A stretch of 64,000 bases of DNA, from positions 62,001 to 126,000 of the forward strand of contig JAEWAK010000003.1 of the NCBI GenBank assembly GCA_023391695.1, written 5' to 3'. The stretch comes from Bacillota bacterium (GTDB taxonomy: Bacteria > Bacillota > Clostridia > Lachnospirales > Lachnospiraceae). Position numbers and translations under genes: made by a program. Below are positions 26,934-36,120 of this stretch, piece after piece (the stretch's first letter is position 1; each line of letters begins with the position of its first letter). The notes below the pieces were generated by a model. That model was not told the DNA's origin, did not search any database, and saw nothing but the letters and a program-made list of their open reading frames with translations.

Positions 26934-28094
26934 TTAAAGTATTCTTACCTTTAATACCCCATCGATGGAGTTTAACTTCCGGGCGGTGGACTCGGAGACA
27001 TCCCCTTCGATATCCAGTACCGTATAGGCATAATCCCCGCGGCTCTTATTAATCAAATTGGATATATTGATGTTCTCCACGGAAAATAAACCGGTAAACT
27101 GGGTCAACATATTCGGTATGTTCTTGTGGTTAATGGTGACACGTTTTCCGGATATGCAGACGCCCGCATCACAGTCCGGATAATTCACGGAATTTTTAAT
27201 CGTTCCGTATTCCATATATTCCATAATTTCTTTTACTGCCATAATGGCACAGTTATCTTCCGATTCTTCCGTGGAAGCACCAAGGTGCGGAATGGCAATG
27301 GCGCCCTCCATATTAGCAGTTTTGGCATTGGGGAAGTCGGTAACATAGCTTGCAACTTTACCGGATTTTAAAGCTTCCGCCATATCGTCATCATTTACCA
27401 GCAGATCCCTTGCAAAGTTAAGGATGATAACCCCCTCCTTCATCATGGCAATGGTATCCTTATTGATCATTTTTTTCGTGTCGTCCAAAAGCGGAACATG
27501 TACGGTAATATAATCACAGTTGCGGTAAATTTCTTCTTTGGTTTTTACATAGATAATATCCCTGGATAAATTCCAGGCATGTTTCACCGAAATAAAGGGA
27601 TCACAGCCGTATACTTCCATCCCCAGGCGTTTTGCTGCATTGGCAACTAAGACACCAATGGCACCAAGGCCGATGACACCTAATTTCTTGCCTTCAATTT
27701 CTTTACCGGCAAATTTAGATTTGCCTTTTTCCACTAATTTAGCTATGTTTTCATCCTCTTTTACAGACTGTACCCAGTTAATCCCGCCTACAATGTTACG
27801 GGAAGCCAACATTAAGCCTGTTATTACCAGTTCTTTTACCCCGTTTGCATTGGCCCCCGGAGTATTAAATACAACGATACCCTTTTCGGCACATTTTTCA
27901 ATGGGAATATTATTTACACCGGCACCGGCCCTTGCAATGGCCTTTAAATTATCCGGCAGCTCCATGTCCAGCATGGATGCACTTCTTACCAATACGGAAT
28001 CCGCTTCTTCGATAGCGTCTGTTTTCTGATAATCATCGGTGAATAAATCCAGACCAATGGCTGCGATGGGATTCAGGCAATTATATTTTACCAT
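26934..28094 (-). CDS. serA: D-3-phosphoglycerate dehydrogenase
   Basis: First committed step of serine synthesis: 3-phosphoglycerate to 3-phosphohydroxypyruvate with NAD. 386 aa, the short form with substrate domain, Rossmann domain (GVIGLGAIGVLVANAAKRLG, about residues 138-157), catalytic Arg/Glu/His (the His in AIPHLGASTEES), and a C-terminal ACT domain (about 310-386) but no intervening ASB domain. RBS AAAGGAGTGTCATT. It is second in a serC-serA operon (37-bp gap). No serB is adjacent. Confidence 0.95.
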   Translation of the reverse strand: MVKYNCLNPIAAIGLDLFTDDYQKTDAIEEADSVLVRSASMLDMELPDNLKAIARAGAGVNNIPIEKCAEKGIVVFNTPGANANGVKELVITGLMLASRNIVGGINWVQSVKEDENIAKLVEKGKSKFAGKEIEGKKLGVIGLGAIGVLVANAAKRLGMEVYGCDPFISVKHAWNLSRDIIYVKTKEEIYRNCDYITVHVPLLDDTKKMINKDTIAMMKEGVIILNFARDLLVNDDDMAEALKSGKVASYVTDFPNAKTANMEGAIAIPHLGASTEESEDNCAIMAVKEIMEYMEYGTIKNSVNYPDCDAGVCISGKRVTINHKNIPNMLTQFTGLFSVENINISNLINKSRGDYAYTVLDIEGDVSESTARKLNSIDGVLKVRIL

Positions 28095-28131
28095 AATGAC
28101 ACTCCTTTATTTTTCTGCTTTATATACAACT

Positions 28132-29217
28132 TTACTTTTTGTTATCTTCTTCAAATTTCTTCATGAATTTTACCAGCTTTTCAACACCTTCGATCGGCAT
28201 GGCATTATAGATACTTGCCCGCATACCGCCGACGGTCCTATGGCCTTTTAAATTCTCAAAGCCGGCTGCTTTTGCTTCTTTAATGAATTTTGCATCTAAT
28301 TCTTCACTGCCGGTAACAAACGGTACGTTCATCAGGGAACGGTCTTCCTTCACAACAGTTCCTTTAAATAAACTGCTTTGGTCTAGGAAATCATACAGAA
28401 CTGCCGCTTTCTTTTCATTTAATTCCTTCATTGCCTTAAGACCGCCTAATTTCTTAAGCCATTTGAACACCTTGCCGCAGATATAAATGCCGTAAGCCGG
28501 AGGTGTATTGTATAAGGATTTATTGTCATCATGTATTTTGTATTTTAACATGGTAGGTGTTCCGGGCAAGGTATCTTCCGTAATTAAATCTTCACGGATG
28601 ATAACAATAACCACTCCGGCAGGACCTACATTCTTTTGAACACCGCCGTAAATAAGCCCGTATTTGGTAACATCAACAGGTTCTGATAAGAAACAGGAGG
28701 ATACGTCCGCAACTAAGGGTTTACCCTTGGTATCAGGAAGTTTTTTGAATTTGGTTCCGTAGATCGTATTATTCTCACAGATATATACATAATCCGCATC
28801 TTCACTGATTGGAAGGTCGGAACAGTCCGGTATGTAGGAAAAAGTTTTATCTGCCGACGAAGCCACTGCATTCGCCTTGCCATAGATTTGCGCTTCCTGG
28901 TAAGCTTTTTTTGCCCATTGTCCCGTTATAATATAATCTGCCACCCTGTTTTTCATCAGGTTCATAGGAATCATGGCAAACTGCTGGGAAGCACCGCCCT
29001 GTAAAAATAATACCTTATAATTATCAGGTATATTCATTAAATCTCTTAAATCCTGTTCCGCTTCATTGATTATGACTTCATAAGCCTTGGATCTGTGACT
29101 CATCTCCATAACAGACATTCCGGTACCTCTGTAGTCTAACATCTCGTCTGCTGCTTCCTTAAGTACCTCCTCAGGCAGAACTGCCGGGCCTGCTGAAAAA
29201 TTATAAACTCTTCCCAC
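28132..29217 (-). CDS. serC: Phosphoserine aminotransferase
   Basis: PLP-dependent transfer of an amino group from glutamate to 3-phosphohydroxypyruvate. 361 aa. Signatures: N-terminal RVYNFSAGPAVLPEEVLKEA, GASQQFAMIPMN, the PLP lysine in LIYGGVQKNVGPAGVVIV, and the C-terminal GGMRASIYNAMP. The start codon is GTG (29215-29217), supported by AAAGGAGG 9 nt upstream; no ATG is placed better. It is the first gene of the serC-serA operon. Confidence 0.96.
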   Translation of the reverse strand: MGRVYNFSAGPAVLPEEVLKEAADEMLDYRGTGMSVMEMSHRSKAYEVIINEAEQDLRDLMNIPDNYKVLFLQGGASQQFAMIPMNLMKNRVADYIITGQWAKKAYQEAQIYGKANAVASSADKTFSYIPDCSDLPISEDADYVYICENNTIYGTKFKKLPDTKGKPLVADVSSCFLSEPVDVTKYGLIYGGVQKNVGPAGVVIVIIREDLITEDTLPGTPTMLKYKIHDDNKSLYNTPPAYGIYICGKVFKWLKKLGGLKAMKELNEKKAAVLYDFLDQSSLFKGTVVKEDRSLMNVPFVTGSEELDAKFIKEAKAAGFENLKGHRTVGGMRASIYNAMPIEGVEKLVKFMKKFEEDNKK

Positions 29218-29500
29218 TTTTTTTATCCTCCTTTAATGTGTTAACTAATACATAAAACAAATTATGGTAAAATTAATAAATCTATATTAATTTACATAAA
29301 TTTTTTGTTAATTAATTTAAAAAACGATTCTTATTATAACTATTTTTGCTTTTTTATATTAATTTGCTAAAGCAAATTAAGGAAAAGACAGTTATAAACA
29401 ATTAAAACCGGTATGATAATTATATCTTTTTTACACTTGACCGCTTTAATCAACTACATTATAAAACTTGGTTAATTTTTAGTCAATATCCTATATGTAT
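29218..29500. other. AT-rich intergenic region upstream of serC
   Basis: Very AT-rich. It holds the serC promoter region (not assigned precisely) and a 9-bp perfect hairpin TTAATTTGC-TAAA-GCAAATTAA at about 29359-29380. No T-box or other riboswitch was recognised and no gene is seen. Confidence 0.4.
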
Positions 29501-29557
29501 AAAAAAACGGACATTAAAACAAAACGAAAATTCATTTTGATTAGAAAAGTGTCCGTT
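29501..29557 (-). terminator. Terminator of ilvD-ilvB
   Basis: On the minus strand AACGGACA (29557-29550) and TGTCCGTT (29513-29506) form the stem, followed by a run of T (complement of the A-run 29501-29507). The loop is long and AT-rich. Confidence 0.7.
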
Positions 29558-29620
29558 ATTTTATGTTCCTCTTTGAACCCAGATGAGCCTGCGTACATAC
29601 TTATTGCGTCGAAACAGGCG

Positions 29621-31303
29621 TTATTTCCCGGCTTCCAGATCTTCTTCCGTAAATACTTCCTCAATTGCGGCTCCCGGCGCAACCATGGGCCATACTTTGT
29701 CGTCACTTGGAATCTGGCAGTCGATTACAACGGGGGCATTTAAGGCAATTGCTTCTTTTAACACAGCTTCTACTTCCTCTGTTTTCGTGATCCGGTACGC
29801 CTTTGCTCCCATGGCTTCTGCCAGCTTGACAAAATCCACGCTGTCATTCAGGGTCGTATGGGAATACCTTTTACCGTAAAATAAGGTCTGCCATTGTCTT
29901 ACCATACCTAAAACATGATTATTAAATACGACCTGTATAATCGGTATATTATAACGTACGGCGGTAGCTATCTCATTCATATTCATGCGGAAACAGCCGT
30001 CACCTGCTATATTTACCACCGTTTTCTCCGGATTTCCCACTTTGGCACCGATACAGGCACCCAAACCGTACCCCATGGTTCCAAGCCCGCCGGAAGTAAT
30101 AAAAGTTCTGGGCTTTTTGTATTTAAAATACTGGGCGGACCACATCTGATGCTGGCCGACTTCTGTGGTTACAATAGCATCTCCGCCGGTGATTTCATAT
30201 AATTTTTCAAGAATATAGGGGCCGGTCAATAAATCTTTGCGGTATTTTAACGGATACTGCTCTTTCATATCCAATACATGCGCTACCCATTCTTTATTGT
30301 CATGCTGCTCTATTTTTTCATTTAATATGGTTAATACTTCTTTTATGTCACCGATGATACAGTGGCTTACGAGTACATTTTTATTTATTTCAACCGGATC
30401 AATATCGATTTGAAGGATCTTGGCCTTCTTTGCAAATTTCTGTGCATTGCCGGTAACACGGTCGCTGAACCTGGCACCGACAGTGATTAAAAGATCGCAT
30501 TCGGTCACGCTTAAATTGGCAGTTTTTGTACCATGCATGCCAAGCATTCCGGTATAATAAGATTCCTCACCGCTAAAGGCCCCTTTTCCCATTAAAGTAT
30601 CCGTTACCGGGGCATCCACCTTATAAACAAATTCCCTGATTTCCTTTTCGGCATCGGAAATAACGGCTCCGCCGCCGATAAAAATCATAGGCTTTTTGGC
30701 TTCCTTAATCATCTTTAAAGCAGTTTCCACATCTTCTTCCCGGATGGTATCCTTAACCTTTTCAATGGGAGAAATTTCGGCTTTTTCATATTCCGCTTTA
30801 TTCGCAGTAACATCCTTGGCAATATCCACCAAAACCGGTCCGGGTCTTCCGGTCTGGGCGATACGGAAAGCTTTACGCAGAATATCCGCCAGTTTATTTA
30901 CGTCCTTTACGATAAAGTTATGCTTCGTTATCGGCATGGTAATTCCTGCAATATCCACTTCCTGGAAACTGTCCTTGCCCAGTAAATTCACTGCAACATT
31001 ACCTGTAATCGCAACCATTGGAACGGAATCCATGTATGCAGTAGCAATACCCGTTACCAGATTTGTTGCACCCGGGCCGCTGGTTGCCAGACATACACCC
31101 ACTTTTCCCGTCGAGCGGGCATATCCGTCAGCAGCATGGGAAGCCCCCTGCTCATGAGACGTTAATATATGGCGTATTTCTTCCTGGTGCCGGTATAATT
31201 CATCATATATATTTAAAACAGAACCTCCCGGATACCCGAATATGGTATCAACCCCCTGTTCTTTTAAACATTCAACTAAGATCTGTGAGCCTGTTAACTG
31301 CAT
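29621..31303 (-). CDS. ilvB: Acetolactate synthase, large (catalytic) subunit
   Basis: Thiamine-diphosphate enzyme that condenses two pyruvates (or pyruvate and 2-oxobutyrate) for valine, leucine and isoleucine synthesis. 560 aa. Three domains are visible: N-terminal PYR domain with the catalytic Glu in TSHEQGASHAADGYAR and SGPGATNLVTGIATAYMDS; the central FAD/helical domain; and the C-terminal PP domain with GDGCFRMNMNEIATAVRYN. RBS AAGAGGTGCAAA. It follows ilvD by 29 bp in an ilvDB operon. No small regulatory subunit (ilvN/ilvH) and no ilvC is present in the window. Confidence 0.96.
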   Translation of the reverse strand: MQLTGSQILVECLKEQGVDTIFGYPGGSVLNIYDELYRHQEEIRHILTSHEQGASHAADGYARSTGKVGVCLATSGPGATNLVTGIATAYMDSVPMVAITGNVAVNLLGKDSFQEVDIAGITMPITKHNFIVKDVNKLADILRKAFRIAQTGRPGPVLVDIAKDVTANKAEYEKAEISPIEKVKDTIREEDVETALKMIKEAKKPMIFIGGGAVISDAEKEIREFVYKVDAPVTDTLMGKGAFSGEESYYTGMLGMHGTKTANLSVTECDLLITVGARFSDRVTGNAQKFAKKAKILQIDIDPVEINKNVLVSHCIIGDIKEVLTILNEKIEQHDNKEWVAHVLDMKEQYPLKYRKDLLTGPYILEKLYEITGGDAIVTTEVGQHQMWSAQYFKYKKPRTFITSGGLGTMGYGLGACIGAKVGNPEKTVVNIAGDGCFRMNMNEIATAVRYNIPIIQVVFNNHVLGMVRQWQTLFYGKRYSHTTLNDSVDFVKLAEAMGAKAYRITKTEEVEAVLKEAIALNAPVVIDCQIPSDDKVWPMVAPGAAIEEVFTEEDLEAGK

Positions 31304-31332
31304 TTTGCACCTCTTTCATAGATTAACTTGAT

Positions 31333-33003
31333 TTATCTCTTCGGTATCTCCAATATAGCCCCACGGTTACCCGAGGTTACCATGGAGGCATATCTTGCAA
31401 GATAACCGGTCGTAATTTTTGGCTGTCTTGGCTGCCATTTTGCTCTTCTGGCCTTTAATTCTTCCTCGGATATAACAAAATCTAAGGTATTGGCATTCAT
31501 ATCGATCCGGATAATATCTCCGTCTTCTACCAGAGCAATATTACCGCCTACCGCTGCTTCCGGTGACACATGTCCGATGGAGGCGCCGCGGGAAGCTCCG
31601 GAGAAACGCCCGTCGGTAATCAGGGCTACACTGGAACCAAGTCCCATACCCATAATAGCGGAAGTAGGATTCAGCATTTCTCTCATACCTGGGCCGCCCT
31701 TTGGTCCTTCATAACGGATTACCACCACATCACCCGGTACAATTTTACCGCCCTTGATCGAGGCTATGGCATCATCTTCACAGTCAAAGACTCTGGCCGG
31801 TCCTTCGTGCTTCATCATCTCAGGAGCAACGGCCGACCGTTTTACCACGGCGGAATCCGGTGCCAGGTTGCCTTTCAGGATTGCGATACCGCCGGTTTCA
31901 CTGTATGGATTTTCAACCGGCCTTATGATCTCCGTATTACGGTTAATGCAGCCTTCTATATTTTCTCCTACCGTTTTGCCCGTAGCAGTAATTAAATCCG
32001 TGTATAATAAATTCTTTTTATTTAGTTCGTTCATAACGGCATAAACACCGCCTGCTTCATTGAGGTCTTCCATATAAGCATGCCCTGCCGGAGCCAGATG
32101 GCAGAGGTTCGGTGTCTTTGCACTGATGTCATTGGCAATATCCACATTCAGTTCGATTCCTGCTTCATGGGCAATTGCCGGCAGATGCAGCATGCTGTTG
32201 GTGGAACAGCCAAGTGCCATATCAACGGTCAGGGCGTTTAAAAAGGCTTTCTCCGTCATAATATCCCTTGGCCTGATATTCTTTTCATATAGTTCCATTA
32301 TCTTCATCCCGGCGTGTTTTGCCAGACGGATTCTCTCCGAGTAGACGGCCGGGATGGTACCGTTTCCCTGAAGCCCCATACCCAGCACTTCCGTCAGGCA
32401 GTTCATGCTGTTGGCGGTATACATACCGGAACAGGAACCTGCGGTAGGACATACCTTACAGGCATATTCCTCAACTTCTTCTTCGCTCATGTTACCCGCG
32501 CTGTATGCACCGACCGCTTCAAACATACTGGAAAGACTGGTCTTTTCTCCGTGTACCCTTCCGGCAAGCATCGGACCGCCGCTTACAAATATGGTGGGAA
32601 TATTGACCCGTGCGGCTGCCATTAGCAGGCCCGGTACATTTTTGTCACAGTTAGGAACCATTACCAAAGCATCAAAAGCATGGGCCATAGCCATGGCTTC
32701 CGTAGAATCCGCGATGAGATCTCTCGTTACCAGGGAATATTTCATTCCGGTATGTCCCATGGCGATACCGTCACACACGGCGATTGCCGGAAATACAATG
32801 GGGGTTCCCCCTGCCATGGCAACACCTAACTTAACTGCCTCCACTATTTTATCCAGATTCATGTGGCCGGGGACGATTTCATTATAGGAACTTACAATTC
32901 CGATCATAGGTTTACGCAGTTCCTCTTTGGTAAGTCCCAAAGCGTTAAAGAGTGATCTGTGGGGAGCCTGCTGAACTCCTGTTTTTACCGCATCACTGTT
33001 CAT
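31333..33003 (-). CDS. ilvD: Dihydroxy-acid dehydratase
   Basis: Fe-S enzyme that dehydrates 2,3-dihydroxy-isovalerate and -methylvalerate. Start chosen at MNSDAVKTG (33003), 8 nt after AAGGTGG; upstream GTG/ATG codons (33015, 33009) overlap the RBS. 556 aa. Cluster cysteines lie in VCDGIAMGHTGM, MVPNCDKNVPG and CPTAGSCSGMYTANSM. C-terminal signatures are LITDGRFSGASRG and GHVSPEAAVGG. It is first in the operon, with a near-consensus promoter (33203-33231) and a ~190-nt leader containing a long hairpin. Confidence 0.96.
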   Translation of the reverse strand: MNSDAVKTGVQQAPHRSLFNALGLTKEELRKPMIGIVSSYNEIVPGHMNLDKIVEAVKLGVAMAGGTPIVFPAIAVCDGIAMGHTGMKYSLVTRDLIADSTEAMAMAHAFDALVMVPNCDKNVPGLLMAAARVNIPTIFVSGGPMLAGRVHGEKTSLSSMFEAVGAYSAGNMSEEEVEEYACKVCPTAGSCSGMYTANSMNCLTEVLGMGLQGNGTIPAVYSERIRLAKHAGMKIMELYEKNIRPRDIMTEKAFLNALTVDMALGCSTNSMLHLPAIAHEAGIELNVDIANDISAKTPNLCHLAPAGHAYMEDLNEAGGVYAVMNELNKKNLLYTDLITATGKTVGENIEGCINRNTEIIRPVENPYSETGGIAILKGNLAPDSAVVKRSAVAPEMMKHEGPARVFDCEDDAIASIKGGKIVPGDVVVIRYEGPKGGPGMREMLNPTSAIMGMGLGSSVALITDGRFSGASRGASIGHVSPEAAVGGNIALVEDGDIIRIDMNANTLDFVISEEELKARRAKWQPRQPKITTGYLARYASMVTSGNRGAILEIPKR

Positions 33004-33067
33004 ATTCATAACCACCTTTTCTTTTATATTCTTATGTCTGTTCCACGTTTACCGTCTCCTAAACAGA

Positions 33068-33105
33068 TGCACCAAAACATGCCGGATTACGCATAGTTTG
33101 GTGCA
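33068..33105 (-). promoter_or_regulatory. Leader hairpin upstream of ilvD
   Basis: TGCACCAAAACATGC and GCATAGTTTGGTGCA pair (about 13 bp, one mismatch) inside the ilvD leader. It lacks a T-tract, so it is not a simple terminator. T-box consensus elements were looked for and not found. A regulatory role is inference. Confidence 0.4.
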
Positions 33106-33202
33106 GACTGCAGTAAGCTTAGGCTTACATCAATTAACACGGAATAAGGAACCGCCACGAATTTTATTCATTTATCATGCATAAAATTACGGGTTTCTGT
33201 AT

Positions 33203-33231
33203 ATAATAACTTATTTCCCTTAAAAAATCAA
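33203..33231 (-). promoter_or_regulatory. ilvD promoter (sigma-A type)
   Basis: Minus strand: -35 TTGATT (33231-33226), 17-bp spacer, -10 TATTAT (33208-33203). It gives a leader of about 190 nt. Confidence 0.6.
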
Positions 33232-33262
33232 TTAATTTTTACAAATGAGGTAATTTAACAGA

Positions 33263-34486
33263 TTATTTAGTATAGAGCTCAATAATCTTTAATATGATCT
33301 CAGTTACCTTTTCCATGGACTGTATTGGAATATATTCATATCTTCCGTGGAAATTATGCCCTCCGGTACAAAGGTTGGGGCAGGGAAGATTCATATAGGA
33401 CAGTCTGGCTCCGTCGGTGCCACCGCGGATGGGAACAACAATAGGAATGACACCCAGCTCTTCCATAGCCTGCTTTGCATTATCGATCAGGTGGATGTGG
33501 GGCTCTATCATTTCCTTCATGTTATAGTAGGAATCCTTGATCACAGCCTTAAAGGTACCATCACCGTACTTATCATTCAGATAATCCGTAATTTTCCCGA
33601 ATCTTTCTTTCTTTTCTTCAAATCTGGCCTTATCGTGGTCACGGATGATATAAGAGGCTTTGGCAGAATCCACGGAGCCTTCCAGGTTTGATAACATAAA
33701 GAAACCTTCGTAATTTTCCGTATACATGGGATTTTGTTCCACCGGCAGCATACTCTGGAATTCCATGGCCAATAAAAGGGCATTGATCATTTTATTCTTG
33801 GCACTGCCCGGATGTATACTGGTTCCCTGGATCTGCAGTTTGGCTCCGGCTGCATTAAAGTTTTCATATTCAATTTCCCCTAATTCTCCGCCGTCTATGG
33901 TATAGGCAAAATCCGCCCCGAATCCTTTAACATCAAAAAAATCAACGCCCCGGCCTACTTCTTCATCCGGTGTGAAACCGATTTGTACGGTACCGTGTTC
34001 GATTTCCGGATGAGTTAATAAAGTCTCAGCCACATACATAATTTCGGCTATTCCGGCTTTATCATCCGCCCCCAGCAAAGTGGCACCGTCCGTAACTATT
34101 AAATCCTGTCCGATATAATCCGACAGACTGGGATACTGGGAAGTCTCCATGGTTATTTTTAATTCTTCATTTAATACGATATCCTTACCGTCATAGTTTT
34201 TAATAATCCTCGCATTCACATCCTTGCCGCTGATTGCGTTGGAAGTATCCATATGGGCAATAAAACCGATTACCGGAAGTTCTTTTTTACTGGTTGCCGG
34301 GATCGTTGCATATACATAACCGTGGCCGTCCATTCTTACATTCTGTGCGCCGATTTCTTTTAGTTCTTCCACCAGTGCCGCTGCCAGGTTCTTTTGTTTT
34401 TCGGTGCTTGGTACCGTATCCATATCCTCCAGGGACTGGGTATCGAATTTTACATACTTTAAAAATCTTTCCGTAACACTCTTCAT
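33263..34486 (-). CDS. pepT: Peptidase T (tripeptide aminopeptidase)
   Basis: Zinc metallo-aminopeptidase that removes the N-terminal residue of tripeptides in the cytoplasm. 407 aa, M20 family. Metal-binding and catalytic signatures are in order: IGFIAHMDTSNAI (His, Asp), LLGADDKAGIAEIM (bridging Asp), GFTPDEEVGRGVDFFD (Glu pair), IDGGELGEIEYENFNAAGA, and the C-terminal GGTDGARLSYMNLP and TGGHNFHGRYEY (His). RBS AAAAGAGGTTACC. It is probably monocistronic. A repeat family C copy lies 200-300 bp upstream. Confidence 0.96.
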   Translation of the reverse strand: MKSVTERFLKYVKFDTQSLEDMDTVPSTEKQKNLAAALVEELKEIGAQNVRMDGHGYVYATIPATSKKELPVIGFIAHMDTSNAISGKDVNARIIKNYDGKDIVLNEELKITMETSQYPSLSDYIGQDLIVTDGATLLGADDKAGIAEIMYVAETLLTHPEIEHGTVQIGFTPDEEVGRGVDFFDVKGFGADFAYTIDGGELGEIEYENFNAAGAKLQIQGTSIHPGSAKNKMINALLLAMEFQSMLPVEQNPMYTENYEGFFMLSNLEGSVDSAKASYIIRDHDKARFEEKKERFGKITDYLNDKYGDGTFKAVIKDSYYNMKEMIEPHIHLIDNAKQAMEELGVIPIVVPIRGGTDGARLSYMNLPCPNLCTGGHNFHGRYEYIPIQSMEKVTEIILKIIELYTK

Positions 34487-34685
34487 GGTAACCTCTTTTC
34501 TTAAAATTATATTTATTTTAAAATTAATATTTTGTAAATTGCTTTTTCTTTAAAGAATTCATTTTTGATTTTCTTATATGCTTTAAATAATAAATAATTT
34601 ACGGATATTTATTCATTCAATCCAAAAAATGTTACTATTCCGCCTTATGGCTTCCTAAATTAAAAACCTTGATTTCTCAAGGTTC

Positions 34686-34780
34686 TGTCAAAGCGGATAT
34701 TCCGGGTCCGCTACGCTTCATGCTCATAACCCACCGCTTACACTCCGCTAATAAGCGGGGGACTTACTTGTAAGGTTAAA
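34686..34780 (-). repeat. Repeat family C, copy 2 (long form)
   Basis: The core TGTCAAAGCGGATATTCC, then TCCGCTACGCTTCATG, is followed by an extra hairpin (CCGCTTACACTCCGCTAATAAGCGG) and ends ACTTGTAAGGTTAAA, matching the CTTGCAAGGTTAAA end of copy 1. It lies in the 520-bp gap between efp and pepT; the rest of the gap (34487-34685, 34781-34937) shows no gene. Confidence 0.65.
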
Positions 34781-34937
34781 CTGCCGCATTCATGGGCCAA
34801 AATACAGAACTTCTCCTTTGAAATCTCAGGCATTTTTATTGTGTTTTTGATAATGTGCTTCTGTTAATGAATGTCATAATATGTTTCTGCTATTATAAAC
34901 CATCGGAAAATATTTTTCCATGATTAATCTTATCCAA

Positions 34938-34994
34938 TAAAAATAAAAATAACGCAACCCATAAAAACATTAATATTCTTTGGATTGCGCTATT
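34938..34994 (-). terminator. Terminator of efp
   Basis: Minus strand: AATAGCGCAATCC pairs with GGGTTGCGTTATT (one mismatch), followed by TTTATTTTTATT. It lies 15 bp after the efp stop. Confidence 0.85.
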
Positions 34995-35009
34995 ATAAAA
35001 TGATATTAA

Positions 35010-35567
35010 TTATACTCTCTTTAAATAATCACCTGTTCTGGTATCAATACTGATCTTGTCCCCCTGTTCAACAAACAAAGGTACATAAACCGTTGCACCG
35101 GTCTCAACGATAGCAGGTTTTGTTGCATTCTGTGCCGTATCACCTTTAAATCCCGGTTCTGTCTCAACAATTACTAATTCTACAAACAAAGGCGGTTCGA
35201 TTGCAAATACCTGGCCGTTATGGGAAAGCATCTTAACCATATCGTTTTCTTTTACAAACTTTAAGGAATCATCGATTGCCTCTTCGTTCAATGCAAATTG
35301 ATCATAAGTATTCACATCCATAAAGTGGTATAAGTCACCGTCTTTATATAAATACTGCATATCGGAACGTTCTATATGAGCCTGGGGGCATTTTTCCGTA
35401 GGTCTGAAAGTTCTTTCAATTACACCGCCGCTCTTTATATTTCTTAATTTTGTCCTTACGAAAGCTGCACCTTTACCAGGTTTTACATGCTGGAATTCAA
35501 TAACCTGATATATATTATTGTCCATTTCGATTGTTAAGCCATTTCTAAAATCGCCTGCTGATACCAT
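35010..35567 (-). CDS. efp: Elongation factor P
   Basis: Relieves ribosome stalling at polyproline. The start is set at ATG 35567 (MVSAGDFRNGLT), giving 185 aa, the normal length; an in-frame extension to 35621 would add 18 residues not seen in the family. AAGGAGG lies 12 nt upstream, slightly long spacing. Three beta-barrel domains are covered; the tip loop carrying the modifiable lysine reads HVKPGKGAAFVRTKL. The C-terminal motif is the usual GDKISIDTRTGDYLKRV. It follows aroQ at 113 bp and may belong to the aroK-aroQ transcription unit, as is common in Firmicutes (aroQ near efp). Confidence 0.97.
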   Translation of the reverse strand: MVSAGDFRNGLTIEMDNNIYQVIEFQHVKPGKGAAFVRTKLRNIKSGGVIERTFRPTEKCPQAHIERSDMQYLYKDGDLYHFMDVNTYDQFALNEEAIDDSLKFVKENDMVKMLSHNGQVFAIEPPLFVELVIVETEPGFKGDTAQNATKPAIVETGATVYVPLFVEQGDKISIDTRTGDYLKRV

Positions 35568-35679
35568 AAATGATATTTTCCTCCTTAAATTAACTACTCT
35601 ATAGTTTATCTTATCCGACAAGTTTTTTCAACTATTTTTTAATAAATTGAAAAAATATATATACCAAATTATACACACC

Positions 35680-36120
35680 CTAAGCCTTTTGCAGCATATC
35701 CATAACCGCATCCACTGCCAGTACATAACCGATAAGGCCTAACCCTACGATCTGCCCGGTACATACGGGAGCCGTCACCGACACATTCCGGAATTCCTCT
35801 CTCTTATGTACATTGGAAATATGTACTTCAATTTTAGGCATATCCATGGACGCCAGTGCATCCCGAACGGCATAGCTGTAATGGGTAAAGGCTCCCGGAT
35901 TTATTATAATACCCTGGGTTCCGTCAAAATATGCTTCCTGAAGGCGGTCTATAATTTCCCCTTCACAATTACTTTGGAAAGTATCGATTGTAATATTCTC
36001 TTTTTCGGCTTTTTCCTTCAGTAATGACAGCAGGTATTTAAAATCCTGATTACCGTAAATGGATTTTTCCCGGATTCCTAAGAAGTTAAGATTAGGTCCG
36101 TTAATTACTAATAATTTCAT
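35680..36120 (-). CDS. aroQ: 3-dehydroquinate dehydratase, type II
   Basis: Dehydrates 3-dehydroquinate in the shikimate pathway. 146 aa, typical for type II. Motifs: VINGPNLNFLGIREKSIYG (loop with catalytic Arg/Tyr), IINPGAFTHYSYAVRDAL, EVHISNVHKREEFR (catalytic His) and GLGLIGYVLAVDA. AGGAG precedes the ATG inside the end of aroK; the two genes overlap by 20 bp, so translation is coupled. The stop region (ACACACCCTAAG, 35673-35684) resembles the end of repeat family A, possibly by chance. Confidence 0.96.
   Translation of the reverse strand: MKLLVINGPNLNFLGIREKSIYGNQDFKYLLSLLKEKAEKENITIDTFQSNCEGEIIDRLQEAYFDGTQGIIINPGAFTHYSYAVRDALASMDMPKIEVHISNVHKREEFRNVSVTAPVCTGQIVGLGLIGYVLAVDAVMDMLQKA

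Noticed and set aside
32405..32887. 160-codon plus-strand frame opposite ilvD
   Set aside because: Antisense of conserved Fe-S cysteine blocks of dihydroxy-acid dehydratase.
33016..33262. T-box or amino-acid leader peptide for ilvD
   Set aside because: No T-box (GGTGG-ACCGCG-like) or specifier stem, and no leader ORF rich in Leu/Val/Ile codons was seen on the minus strand.
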